Positions 1-7,868 of a DNA stretch of 64,000 nt are shown piece after piece (within the stretch, counting starts at the first letter, position 1; each line of letters starts with the position of its first letter). The notes beneath the pieces are model-generated. The model worked only from the letters and a program-made list of their open reading frames with translations, did not search any database and had not been told where the DNA came from. This stretch comes from Bacillota bacterium (GTDB lineage Bacteria > Bacillota > Clostridia > Christensenellales > Aristaeellaceae), in the NCBI GenBank assembly GCA_023436585.1, contig JAEZIN010000006.1:1-64000 (forward strand), read 5' to 3'. The position numbers were made by a program, and so were the translations under genes.

Positions 1-993
1 GATGAGAAGCGGCAGGTGGCCTCCATCACCAAGCTGATGACGGCGCTGCTCCTGCTGGAGGATATCAACAGCGGAGTAATTTCGCTTACGGACCAGGTGA
101 TGGTGTCCAAGAATGCCGCCTCCGCCAAGGGCAGCCAGGCGCTGCTGGACGCGGATGCCACCTATCCGTTGGAAACGCTGCTGCAGTGTACCATCATGGC
201 CAGCGCCAATGATGCTGCTGTCGCGTTGGCGGAGCACGATGCCGGGACGGAAGCGGTTTTTGTAGACCGCATGAACGCCCGTGCGGCAGAGCTTGGCATG
301 TTAAGTACCCATTATGTAAACTGCACCGGCTTACCCCAGGATGGGCAGTACACCACCGCCAGGGATGTGATGACGCTCTCCTGCGAGGTGGGCAAGCATC
401 CTGCCTACCATAAGTATTCCAGCGTATGGATCGACACCCTCAGGCATCCCAGCGGGCGGGTGACGGACCTGACCAACACCAACCGCCTGGTCCGCTTCTA
501 TGAGGGCTGCGACGGCTTCAAGACCGGCTCTACGGACGAAGCCAAGTTCTGCGTCAGCGCCACCGCCGAAAAGAACGGCATGCGCCTGGTGGCTGTTGTC
601 CTGGGCAACCCCAAGAGCCAGGCCAGGTTTGACGATGCCAGGGCCATGCTGGATTATGGCTTTTCCACCTATCGCCGCGTGACCATCGCCAGGGAAGGCG
701 ACTTACTGGGCCAGCAGGTTCCGGTAACCCGCGGCTCGCGGGATATGGTGGATACGGCGCTTGGCGGTGGTCTTTCCATGCTGCTTCGGGTCGGTCAGGA
801 AAAGCAATTGGCCATGGAGGTGGAGCTGCCGGAATCTGTGCAAGCCCCCATCTTAAAGGGCGATACGCTGGGCACGGTGCGGATTCTTCTGGATGGCAAG
901 GTGGTAGCGAAGCTCAACTGCGTTGCCGCCCAGGATGTGCGCCTGCCGGGCTTTATGGAAGGCTTCATCAAGATCCTGGATACCTGGCGGTAA
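1..993 (+). CDS. D-alanyl-D-alanine carboxypeptidase (5' truncated by window edge)
   Basis: Serine-type D,D-carboxypeptidase (peptidase S11, DacA/DacF type) that trims the terminal D-Ala from peptidoglycan pentapeptides outside the membrane. The frame is open from base 1, so the signal peptide and start lie upstream. The three penicillin-binding motifs are visible in order: SITK (SxxK, catalytic Ser at bases 22-24), SAN (about 201-209) and KTG (520-528). The last third matches the beta-rich C-terminal domain usual in this family, which carries the membrane-association segment at its end. A hairpin terminator follows 30 bases after the stop. The family is confident; which Dac paralogue this is (for example a sporulation-specific one) cannot be told. 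Confidence 0.93.
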   Translation, partial: DEKRQVASITKLMTALLLLEDINSGVISLTDQVMVSKNAASAKGSQALLDADATYPLETLLQCTIMASANDAAVALAEHDAGTEAVFVDRMNARAAELGMLSTHYVNCTGLPQDGQYTTARDVMTLSCEVGKHPAYHKYSSVWIDTLRHPSGRVTDLTNTNRLVRFYEGCDGFKTGSTDEAKFCVSATAEKNGMRLVAVVLGNPKSQARFDDARAMLDYGFSTYRRVTIAREGDLLGQQVPVTRGSRDMVDTALGGGLSMLLRVGQEKQLAMEVELPESVQAPILKGDTLGTVRILLDGKVVAKLNCVAAQDVRLPGFMEGFIKILDTWR

Positions 994-1022
994 GCTTACG
1001 CCGTATAGAACTCCATATAGAA

Positions 1023-1055
1023 GAGGCTGCGGAATTAGCTCCGCAGCCTCTTTCT
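1023..1055 (+). terminator. Rho-independent terminator after the carboxypeptidase gene
   Basis: A perfect 10-bp stem (GAGGCTGCGG at 1023-1032, CCGCAGCCTC at 1041-1050) with an 8-nt loop is followed by TTTCT. It lies 30 bases past the stop codon of the upstream gene. Confidence 0.85.
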
Positions 1056-1088
1056 GTTCCGGGCATAAAGCATAAACAGAGAATAATC

Positions 1089-1140
1089 AGGCTTCCCCTT
1101 GAGGGGAAGCTGTCGACGAAGTCGATTGATGAGGTGTTTC
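1089..1140. repeat. Palindromic intergenic element (two short hairpins)
   Basis: A perfect 8-bp hairpin (GCTTCCCC / GGGGAAGC, 1091-1110, loop TTGA) is followed by an imperfect palindrome around GTCGAC and then GATGAGGTGTTTCT. Hairpin-plus-tail elements of this look are, from memory, common between genes in gut Clostridia. Only one copy is seen in this window, so calling it a repeat rests on general knowledge. Confidence 0.45.
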
Positions 1141-1175
1141 TACATAGTAAAATTTCGCGAATGCGGCATATCCGT

Positions 1176-2162
1176 TTAAGCGGCAAGCCTTTTTGGCTTT
1201 TTGCTGACGGCATCGTGGCCGATGCTTCTAAGCATGGTGAACGTTCCCAGAAGGGCGAAGAATACGCCTACGCCAAGGTCTTTGAGCAGGCCGCCTATAG
1301 CTTCCGGCGAGGCCAGGATTTCCGTCCAAAAAACTTGCAGCGCCTCGGTTTTGGTGTATATCATTTCCTCAAAGGGCTTCAGCCCGGCTTTGGCCTCATC
1401 GTACTGCTGTGAAATCTGATACGTTGTGCCGGCAAATTGCCCCAGCGCCACAGAAAGAATGATGAAGAAAAGCACGATCACGATTTTGATCCGGCCTTTT
1501 CTGCCGCCAAGCATATCATATGCCTTGCTGATAACATACCCTATCACAATGCCGGTGAGGCTGGCCATGTAGCCTACCACATAAAGGACGGCCCACGGGA
1601 TCGCGCCGATGATAGCCCCCAGCAGGGAACCCAGAATGCCGGTGAGCACGCTGCCCTTTTTTGTATCCGTATTCCAGGCCGCTGTTTGCACAAACTGATC
1701 AGCGCAGCTTTCATGCATGGGAATAGCCGCCGCATTGACATTGACCGGCACTCCATCGCCTTCCAATGGAAGATGGCAGTGGCCGCATACCTTTTCCGAT
1801 GCAAAACCGGATGAGGACAAAAGCTCTGTCACTTCATCCATAAACGCGCTCACTTTGTACATGGACTGTAATTTGCTCTGAAACTCAGCTACCGCTGTCT
1901 GTCCGTTCATATGCACGCGGCGGCGGGAGAACTTGAACTTGTCCATCGTGTTTTCCAGCAATCGCAAAACATCCGTGTTCCCGGCAGCCTGCTTCTGCTC
2001 CTCACCGGCGGCTTCCTTCGCTGGCAGGTATACGTAAAAATGAACGGTATCAACGACCAGGCGCATCGTAATATAACAATTGTTCAGCCACCCGTACATC
2101 ATCATGTTATCAAAAGATAAACCCTTTTCCTGCGCGATTTTTTTCCATTGGATGGTAGCCAT
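1176..2162 (-). CDS. Zinc-ribbon-containing multi-pass membrane protein, function unknown
   Basis: A 328-residue protein I do not recognise as a named family. The start is the ATG at 2162, preceded by GGAGGAGG at a good distance; an ATG 9 codons upstream lacks such a site. The first ~120 residues are soluble. A zinc-ribbon-like stretch follows, with CGHC and, about 25 residues later, HESC. Then come hydrophobic segments rich in Gly/Ile/Val (about three to four membrane spans), a short charged segment, one more hydrophobic stretch and a basic tail (KKPKR). The arrangement suggests a cytoplasmic sensor or binding domain tethered to a membrane domain. It is monocistronic, convergent with the carboxypeptidase gene. 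Confidence 0.7.
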   Translation of the reverse strand: MATIQWKKIAQEKGLSFDNMMMYGWLNNCYITMRLVVDTVHFYVYLPAKEAAGEEQKQAAGNTDVLRLLENTMDKFKFSRRRVHMNGQTAVAEFQSKLQSMYKVSAFMDEVTELLSSSGFASEKVCGHCHLPLEGDGVPVNVNAAAIPMHESCADQFVQTAAWNTDTKKGSVLTGILGSLLGAIIGAIPWAVLYVVGYMASLTGIVIGYVISKAYDMLGGRKGRIKIVIVLFFIILSVALGQFAGTTYQISQQYDEAKAGLKPFEEMIYTKTEALQVFWTEILASPEAIGGLLKDLGVGVFFALLGTFTMLRSIGHDAVSKKPKRLAA

Positions 2163-2200
2163 ATAAACTCCTCCTCCCAATTTGACCAATCAATATGCGG

Positions 2201-2521
2201 CTAAGGCTCAATGACCTCCGTCAGCACGATTCCGTTTTCAAAGCCCCCACGCTCCTGCCGTTTTGCCAAACGGACAGCCTCCACCTCCTCCCAGGCCTTG
2301 CCCATACATTTGGTTATTCCGTGTATGACTTCCAGCAGGTCGGCCAGTTCTTCCAGCGAGTTGCTTTGCAGATACTCAGCCGCCTCTTCTTTCAGTTTTT
2401 CATGCAGATATTCCATCATGGCATCATGATCTGCCGTATGAAATAACGCCTGCTTTCCGGATGCCTCGATGACCTCCGGAATACGGTCCCTGACCAGCTT
2501 GTGATAGGCGGTGCGTTTCAT
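2201..2521 (-). CDS. MazG/HisE-like nucleotide pyrophosphohydrolase (phosphoribosyl-ATP pyrophosphohydrolase-like)
   Basis: A 106-residue all-alpha protein. It opens with the signature KLVRDRIPEVIEASG and carries the acidic helix pair EEAAEYL ... EELADLLEVI expected to bind magnesium in the MazG-like NTP pyrophosphohydrolase fold. Such stand-alone proteins are often annotated as phosphoribosyl-ATP pyrophosphohydrolase, but no histidine biosynthesis genes are near, so a house-cleaning NTPase role is more likely (inference). The ATG at 2521 is chosen because AAGGAG sits 5 bases upstream; the open frame extending further upstream shows no family similarity. Confidence 0.8.
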   Translation of the reverse strand: MKRTAYHKLVRDRIPEVIEASGKQALFHTADHDAMMEYLHEKLKEEAAEYLQSNSLEELADLLEVIHGITKCMGKAWEEVEAVRLAKRQERGGFENGIVLTEVIEP

Positions 2522-2687
2522 TGCGTCTCCTTGGTACATATAAGAATCAGCACGATTTATATCTAATAATATCATACCATCTTTTTTCCAAAAATGGAAT
2601 GGATATAAAAATCCAAACCTCTTGCAAACCGTTGCAGAAGGCAGCGTAAAAAAGAGATGTCGATTTATATACAGAAAAGCAATGGGA

Positions 2688-2716
2688 GATGGTTCTTTGT
2701 CTTGCAAAGAACCATC
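2688..2716 (-). terminator. Hairpin downstream of the YD-like repeat protein gene
   Basis: A perfect 12-bp inverted repeat (GATGGTTCTTTG / CAAAGAACCATC) with a 5-nt loop lies 29 bases beyond the stop codon of the minus-strand gene ending at 2745. The run of T after it is weak, so it could be an RNA-end stabilising hairpin rather than a strong intrinsic terminator. Confidence 0.5.
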
Positions 2717-2744
2717 CCCGGCATCATGTAACATGGGTGTTTTT

Positions 2745-4526
2745 TCAATCCATCATTTGGAGCATTTGTTCACGCAGTTTTTTGCGGTTGGGGTTATTCT
2801 TATAATATCGGCGAAGGATTGTATCGTTTGTGACATAATTGCGGAAAGTGGCTACATTTCTGATAAACAACAACACATTTGTATCGCCGTTCAGGTCTTT
2901 TTGGATGCTGATGGGCTTGCCAAAGGCAAATCCTGGCCCGATTTCTTCAGGGACAACGGTTGTTACCCTTTGAAGATCAGGGAAAAAGTTCAGGTATTCG
3001 CTTTTCATGTACACATGATTGTTTTCTTCCTTGATGGTGGAGTACGTTACCGTTACGCTGTCCCCTGAAACTGTCACAAACACCTGGCCCAGCACGTACA
3101 TATTGCCGGCAATCAACTCAAATGACTGTGTGCCATCCTTGGAAAGGTCAATGGGGGTGAACATGTACCACAAATCGGTGAGAGAAGGATCAATATCCCG
3201 GAAATTCGGCCCAAAGGAACAGATGGTATTGTTTGGATACCATACGATGCGCGTTCTGAGTTTTATCTCTGAAAGATTCAAGGGCGGCGGACCGTCGTAC
3301 AGCGCGCCGTTGATATACCACAAAGCAGATTTTGCGTCGAACAGGTAAGTATCGGAAAAATAAGGGTCGCTATACTCCAGTTGCAGAAAGTTATTTTTGC
3401 CATCATAGGTGATGGCGGTTTCAAAACGATCAACCACGGTTTTAATTAATTGACCCTTGGCATTATATCTCTTTTCCTCATACCCTTTGATGACGGTTTT
3501 TCCTAAATAGTTCCCAAGTGAATCATAATGCAGTTGCTCACCATTTTCATCATGGCTCCGCTCTACAAGCACACCATTTTTATAGGTATCTAAATACCAT
3601 ACGCCCTGCATGAAGACTTGTTCATATCTTGTTTGAAGCGCTGCGTTTTTATATTCCTCATAAAACCAAATCCCGCTTTCACTGCCTGAACGGCTGAGCA
3701 GTATACCGGCCGCATCATATGTTTTCTCTTCGATTCCATTATGGATTCGTGTATTGCGCAGTATACCGTTCACATCGTAGATCAGTGCAGTCCTGACGCC
3801 ATCTGTGTCTACGGTAATGCGTGCACGCAGCGTGCCGCTGCCGTCGTAATTATGCTGGGTACCATCATTATCCCGTATATATCTCGCTTGAAGCGCTCCG
3901 TTTTGATATTGGGTGATGGTTATTTGCCCTGTGACCGGATCATTGAATTCAGATACCAGCAATTCGCCGTTACTGTCATATTCATCATATCCGTTGGAAT
4001 GGTAGATGGTATAGCTGCTCAGCATGCCATCTTTATAGTAAGCAGCAAGATCATCCAGTCTATATGCATATACTTGTGCATCCTCGTTCAGATTATACCT
4101 TGCACCGGTGTGGAGGTCATTAAAAGATCCGTTTCTGAAAGCACCGTCTCCATAATAATTAAGCCGTGAACTACAATCTGCAGAATCGAAAACAACCCTG
4201 ATGTCGTTCATGTAATAATCCGTTCCCTTTGCCAGAACATCGGAAAGGGAAGCTGTCATGCGCCCGCCGGATAAGTTGAATTCAACCTGAACGCGTTCCC
4301 TGTCTGTGGGTGTTTGTACATAAAATAGAGCAAATACATCGCTGTAATCTCCTGTCATGGAGAAAGAAACGGTATCGCCGGAAAACTGTATGTCACTGAT
4401 GACCGGAAGCTGGAAGGGCGGAGCGGGTAATTCTGCAGAGGTAAGCGGAGGGGCAACCGTGCCATATGCCAGAGAAACCCACAGGAGGATTATGGCAAAC
4501 AAGGACATCCATGTCAATCGCTTCAT
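2745..4526 (-). CDS. Secreted protein with YD/YwqK-like tandem repeats, function unknown
   Basis: A 593-residue protein with an N-terminal signal peptide (MKRL, then a hydrophobic core ending near AYG). The first ~130 residues are a beta-rich domain. A series of ~20-residue repeats follows in the middle third, each centred on Y(D/N)xxGxL (for example YDSNGELL, YDGSGTLR, YDVNGILR, YDAAGILL, YDSLGNYL, YNAKGQLI). These resemble the beta-strand repeats of YD/RHS and YwqK-type proteins, but no toxin domain, lipobox or sortase signal is visible. The last ~170 residues form a separate domain. A possible promoter is TTGACA with a weak -10 upstream of 4526. It looks like a cell-surface or secreted structural protein. 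AT-richer than its neighbours. Confidence 0.65.
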   Translation of the reverse strand: MKRLTWMSLFAIILLWVSLAYGTVAPPLTSAELPAPPFQLPVISDIQFSGDTVSFSMTGDYSDVFALFYVQTPTDRERVQVEFNLSGGRMTASLSDVLAKGTDYYMNDIRVVFDSADCSSRLNYYGDGAFRNGSFNDLHTGARYNLNEDAQVYAYRLDDLAAYYKDGMLSSYTIYHSNGYDEYDSNGELLVSEFNDPVTGQITITQYQNGALQARYIRDNDGTQHNYDGSGTLRARITVDTDGVRTALIYDVNGILRNTRIHNGIEEKTYDAAGILLSRSGSESGIWFYEEYKNAALQTRYEQVFMQGVWYLDTYKNGVLVERSHDENGEQLHYDSLGNYLGKTVIKGYEEKRYNAKGQLIKTVVDRFETAITYDGKNNFLQLEYSDPYFSDTYLFDAKSALWYINGALYDGPPPLNLSEIKLRTRIVWYPNNTICSFGPNFRDIDPSLTDLWYMFTPIDLSKDGTQSFELIAGNMYVLGQVFVTVSGDSVTVTYSTIKEENNHVYMKSEYLNFFPDLQRVTTVVPEEIGPGFAFGKPISIQKDLNGDTNVLLFIRNVATFRNYVTNDTILRRYYKNNPNRKKLREQMLQMMD

Positions 4527-4691
4527 CTTTTGTAAACCCTTTCACACATGCTATTGTCACATTAACACAGAAAATAATGGAATGTCAATGTTTTGATACG
4601 CAGAAATGTCTCTTGTTATGTACCTTATTGAAGTAACCTTAGAACTCGATTTGCTAATTGTGTAGGATGAAGTTCAAGAAGGCGCAATAAA

Positions 4692-4717
4692 AGGGCTTCC
4701 GATTGCTCGGAAGCCCT
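4692..4717 (-). terminator. Terminator of the GGGtGRT/Fe-S scaffold operon
   Basis: An 11-bp perfect stem (AGGGCTTCCGA / TCGGAAGCCCT) with a TTGC loop, followed on the minus strand by TTTTATT. It starts 20 bases after the stop codon of the GGGtGRT gene. Confidence 0.85.
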
Positions 4718-4736
4718 GATATTGGGGGGGGGATAT

Positions 4737-5735
4737 TTATTTGCTGTGCTCCTCGATGGCCACGGCCACAGCCACGGTGGCACCCACCATGGGATTGTTG
4801 CCCATGCCGATGAGGCCCATCATTTCCACGTGGGCAGGCACGGAGGAGGAACCGGCGAACTGGGCGTCGGAGTGCATGCGGCCCATGGTATCGGTCATGC
4901 CGTAGCTGGCGGGGCCGGCGGCCATGTTGTCGGGATGCAGGGTACGGCCGGTGCCGCCGCCGGAAGCGACAGAGAAGTAGGCCTTTTTGTTTTCCACAGA
5001 CCACTTCTTGTAGGTGCCGGCCACGGGGTGCTGGAAGCGGGTGGGGTTGGTGGAGTTGCCGGTAATGGAAACATCCACGCCCTCTTTGATCATGATGGCA
5101 ACGCCTTCGCTGACATCATCGGCGCCGTACACGCGGACCTTGGCTTTTTCGCCAGAGGAGAAGGCGGTTTCCTTTTCGATCTTCAAGTCGCCGGTGTAAT
5201 AGTCATACTGGGTCTTCACATAGGTGAAGCCGTTGACGCGGCTGATGACGTAAGCGGCGTCCTTGCCAAGGCCGTTCAAAATCACGCGCAGGGGCTCCTT
5301 ACGGACCTTATTGGCGGTGCGGGCGATACCGATAGCGCCTTCGGCGGCGGCAAAGCTCTCGTGGCCGGCCAGGAAGCAGAAGCACTTGGTCTCTTCACGC
5401 AGGAGCATGGCGGCCAGGTTGCCGTGGCCGATACCGACAACGCGCTGATCGGCCACAGAGCCGGGAATGCAGAAAGCCTGCAGGCCAAGGCCAATGGCTT
5501 CAGCGGCGGGGGCAGCGGTGGTGATGCCCTTTTTGACCGCGATGCCGGCGCCTAGCGTATAGGCCCAAACTGCGTTTTCAAAGGCGATGGGCTGAATGCC
5601 CCGGACGATGGCGCCAACGTCGATGCCCTTCTTCAGAAGCATTTCGTTGACTTCGTCCAGGGAAGAAAAGCCGTATTCGGCCAGCACTTTTTCGATTTTA
5701 GCAATTCGTCTTTCGTAACCTTCAAATGTTGCCAT
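4737..5735 (-). CDS. GGGtGRT family protein
   Basis: A 332-residue protein carrying the motif GGGTGRT (in SVASGGGTGRTLHPDN), for which this otherwise uncharacterised family is named; full length for the family. Other conserved-looking blocks are GHGNLAAMLL, FLAGHESFAAAEGAIGIART and the glycine-rich end GLIGMGNNPMVGATVAVAV. There are few cysteines and no signal peptide or membrane span, so it is probably a cytoplasmic enzyme or partner protein. It is the second gene of a two-gene operon, 27 bases after the NifU-like scaffold gene; this pairing recurs in anaerobic Firmicutes as far as I recall. SD GAGGTGAG precedes the ATG. The biochemical function is unknown to me. Confidence 0.88.
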   Translation of the reverse strand: MATFEGYERRIAKIEKVLAEYGFSSLDEVNEMLLKKGIDVGAIVRGIQPIAFENAVWAYTLGAGIAVKKGITTAAPAAEAIGLGLQAFCIPGSVADQRVVGIGHGNLAAMLLREETKCFCFLAGHESFAAAEGAIGIARTANKVRKEPLRVILNGLGKDAAYVISRVNGFTYVKTQYDYYTGDLKIEKETAFSSGEKAKVRVYGADDVSEGVAIMIKEGVDVSITGNSTNPTRFQHPVAGTYKKWSVENKKAYFSVASGGGTGRTLHPDNMAAGPASYGMTDTMGRMHSDAQFAGSSSVPAHVEMMGLIGMGNNPMVGATVAVAVAIEEHSK

Positions 5736-5762
5736 TGCTTTCTCACCTCATCCTTGCAAAGT

Positions 5763-6455
5763 CTACTTATGGCGGGGATCGATGTATTCTTTCGCTTCGG
5801 CGAAACGGCCGTAGGTGCCGATGTTCTTTTCATAGGCTTCCTTGGGATCCACGCCTTTCTTAATGGCTTCCAGCATCTTGCCCAGGTGGACAAACTGATA
5901 GCCGATGACTTCCTTATTTTCATCCAGAGCAATCTTCAAAACGTAGCCTTCGGCCATTTCCAGGTAGCGGACGCCCTTTTCCAGGGTGCCGTACATGGTG
6001 CCAATCTGACTGCGCAGGCCCTTGCCCAGGTCTTCCAGACCGGCGCCGATGGGCAGGCCGTTCTCGGAGAAGGCAGACTGGGTGCGGCCATAGGCGATCT
6101 GCAGGAAGAGTTCGCGCATGGCAGTGTTGATGGCGTCGCAGACAAGGTCGGTATTCAGGGCCTCCAGCACCGTCTTGCCGGGGAGGAACTCGGCGGCCAT
6201 GGCGGCGGAATGGGTCATGCCGGAGCAGCCGATGGTCTCCACCAGCGCTTCCTGAATGACGCCGTCCTTTACGTTCAGGGTCAGCTTGCAGGCGCCCTGC
6301 TGGGGTGCGCACCAGCCCACGCCGTGGGTCAGGCCGGAAATATCCTTGATCTCACGTGCTTGTACCCATTTGCCCTCTTCGGGGATGGGGGCGGGGCCAT
6401 GGTTCGGGCCCTTTTTGACGCATACCATTTCTTCGACTTCTCTGGAGTATTGCAT
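5763..6455 (-). CDS. NifU-like iron-sulfur cluster assembly scaffold family protein
   Basis: A 230-residue protein related to the NifU/IscU N-terminal scaffold domain, on which Fe-S clusters are built. Three candidate ligand cysteines are visible: in GWCAPQQGACK, in ETIGCSGMTH and in TDLVCDAINTAM, an order similar to the scaffold fold. A further ~90 residues at the C-terminus are absent from classical IscU. There is no cysteine desulfurase, SufBCD or IscA gene nearby, so this belongs to the distinct subgroup found with GGGtGRT proteins. SD AAGGAGG lies upstream of the ATG at 6455. It is the first gene of the operon, transcribed from a candidate -10 (TATACT) at about 6510-6515. Confidence 0.85.
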   Translation of the reverse strand: MQYSREVEEMVCVKKGPNHGPAPIPEEGKWVQAREIKDISGLTHGVGWCAPQQGACKLTLNVKDGVIQEALVETIGCSGMTHSAAMAAEFLPGKTVLEALNTDLVCDAINTAMRELFLQIAYGRTQSAFSENGLPIGAGLEDLGKGLRSQIGTMYGTLEKGVRYLEMAEGYVLKIALDENKEVIGYQFVHLGKMLEAIKKGVDPKEAYEKNIGTYGRFAEAKEYIDPRHK

Positions 6456-6499
6456 CGAATTGTTTCCTCCTTACCGGAAAATGTTCTGGCAAAAAACAC

Positions 6500-6625
6500 A
6501 CACTGCGTAGTATAGCACACTTTTTATGGGGGGAAAAGGCTTTTGCCTTGCGCCATGCAGATTTTATGTCAATCTTGCGTGCAAGCCGGGCCTTTTTCCC
6601 CGGGCAAAAGTGTGTTATACTGGCA
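6500..6625. promoter_or_regulatory. Divergent promoters with mirrored, related sequences
   Basis: Between the Fe-S scaffold gene and the rhodanese lipoprotein gene, both strands carry the same core: a CCTTTT-CCCC block, a 4-6 nt spacer, then AAAAGTGTG(T/C)TATACT. On the plus strand TATACT is near 6615; on the minus strand near 6510. TATACT is a good -10. The -35 hexamers are poor (TTTTTC and TTTTCC at 17 nt), suggesting an activator-dependent or otherwise co-regulated pair. Confidence 0.55.
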
Positions 6626-6657
6626 TGGCAGTTTTGCTTTTTGAAGGAGAGCCGGTT

Positions 6658-7044
6658 ATGATCAAAAAGCTCGTGATGTGCCTGTGCTGCCTAGTATTGC
6701 TTTGCGGGTGCTCCGCACCCAAAAAAGAGTCCGGGTATAAAAAAATCACGTCCGGGGAAGCCAAGGAGAAGATGGACAGCCTGAAGAACGTGATTGTTCT
6801 GGATGTGCGGACAAAGGAAGAGTATGACCAGGGGCATATTTCCGGCGCGCTTCTGCTGCCCAATACGGATATTGCCAAAAAGGCAGCGGAAGCGCTGCCT
6901 GACAAGGATGTGCCGATCCTTGTATACTGCCGCAGCGGCAATCGCAGCAAGAGTGCCAGTGAAGATCTGATTTCCATGGGATATACCCAGGTGTATGACT
7001 TTGGGGGTATCATCGACTGGCCTTATGAAACAGTGACAGAGTAA
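6658..7044 (+). CDS. Rhodanese-domain lipoprotein
   Basis: A 128-residue exported protein. It has a lipoprotein signal peptide (MIKK, hydrophobic core, lipobox LCGC), then a single rhodanese domain with VIVLDVRTKEEYDQGHI and the active-site loop YCRSGNRS, whose Cys would carry the persulfide. Rhodanese domains transfer sulfane sulfur or act as regulatory modules; the lipid anchor places this one on the outer face of the membrane. The ATG at 6658 is preceded by GAAGGAGAG. It is divergent from the NifU-like gene and shares a mirrored promoter with it, consistent with a link in sulfur handling (inference). It is followed 28 bases later by the XRE regulator gene. Confidence 0.9.
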   Translation: MIKKLVMCLCCLVLLCGCSAPKKESGYKKITSGEAKEKMDSLKNVIVLDVRTKEEYDQGHISGALLLPNTDIAKKAAEALPDKDVPILVYCRSGNRSKSASEDLISMGYTQVYDFGGIIDWPYETVTE

Positions 7045-7072
7045 GAAATACGAAATACGGGAGGAACAACCT

Positions 7073-7798
7073 ATGAGCCGGCTGGGCGATCTTATCAAAA
7101 CAGAAAGGCTTCGCCAGGGCCTTACCCACAAGCAGGTGGCAAAAAAGTGCGGCGTGGCGGAAAGCTTTTTACAGGATGTGGAAGCGGGCACCCGCATCAT
7201 AGCCGACGACCAGGCCCGCCGCATCTTGAAAAGCATAGGCCTAAAGCAGCAGACGGAGGCGGATTTTACGCTGGATGATATCGCCGCCACCGTCGATTTG
7301 CAGACTGTGCAGCCTGCCATCAATAAGGCCGTACAGGAAAGCAAGGCAAAAAAAACGGAAGAACCTGTTGCCAGTTCGGGCGATGGTATCGGCGGTTCCA
7401 TCTGGCTGGATGCGCTGACAAGCGTTTTGAAGCGCGTGCCTGTGTACAATGCCGTCATGAAGGAAATCGACCATAAGCTTTTGCCGGTGCTGAACGGGCA
7501 GATTGAAAACGCCTCACCGGATAAGGTGTATTATTATCTTGTGCCTGATGATTCCCTTCGCGGCTTCCGTATCTGCCAGGGCGACCTGACGCTGGTTGTT
7601 CCCGCCGCCAGCCCCATCGACGGGGCCATCATGCTGGTGGAGGTCAAGGGCCGCCGTATGCTGAAAAAAATCAAAAGGCTGGAAGGGTTCCAGCTCCTGC
7701 TGCAAGGCTATGACCGGGAATACAGTGCGGAAACAGTCGCGATAAACGAAGTGACATGCCTGGGCCGCTGCGTACGGGTGGAGATAAGCCTGAGCTGA
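7073..7798 (+). CDS. XRE-family transcriptional regulator with S24/LexA-like C-terminal domain
   Basis: A 241-residue protein. Residues 1-60 form a Cro/CI-type helix-turn-helix (GLTHKQVAKKCGVAESFLQDVEAG). A flexible linker leads to a C-terminal domain resembling the S24 peptidase/LexA fold: PDDSLRGFRICQGDLTLV fits the DSMxxxxIxxGD serine motif, and the lysine of the K/S dyad may lie in VEVKGRRMLKKIKR. The Ala/Cys-Gly cleavage site of LexA is not evident, so it may sense a ligand instead of self-cleaving. SD GGGAGGAA. Probably co-transcribed with the rhodanese lipoprotein, so it could be the local regulator of this divergent locus (inference). Confidence 0.8.
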   Translation: MSRLGDLIKTERLRQGLTHKQVAKKCGVAESFLQDVEAGTRIIADDQARRILKSIGLKQQTEADFTLDDIAATVDLQTVQPAINKAVQESKAKKTEEPVASSGDGIGGSIWLDALTSVLKRVPVYNAVMKEIDHKLLPVLNGQIENASPDKVYYYLVPDDSLRGFRICQGDLTLVVPAASPIDGAIMLVEVKGRRMLKKIKRLEGFQLLLQGYDREYSAETVAINEVTCLGRCVRVEISLS

Positions 7799-7809
7799 GG
7801 AAGAGAGCA

Positions 7810-7857
7810 AAAAGCGCCATGCCATGCTTTGAAAGCCGTGGCAGGCGCTTTTCTTTT
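7810..7857. terminator. Bidirectional terminator between convergent genes
   Basis: A stem AAAAGCGCC / GGCGCTTTT (7810-7818 with 7844-7852) plus an inner GCCA/TGGC pairing separates the XRE gene (plus) from gerB (minus). T-runs are present in both directions. Confidence 0.8.
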
Positions 7858-7868
7858 TGGCGGAGACC

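Noticed and set aside
2201..2521. Dedicated histidine biosynthesis HisE
   Set aside because: No his genes nearby and the sequence fits the stand-alone MazG-like group better.
4722..5555. 277-codon plus-strand ORF opposite the GGGtGRT gene
   Set aside because: Gly/His/Ala-rich antisense shadow created by codon bias.
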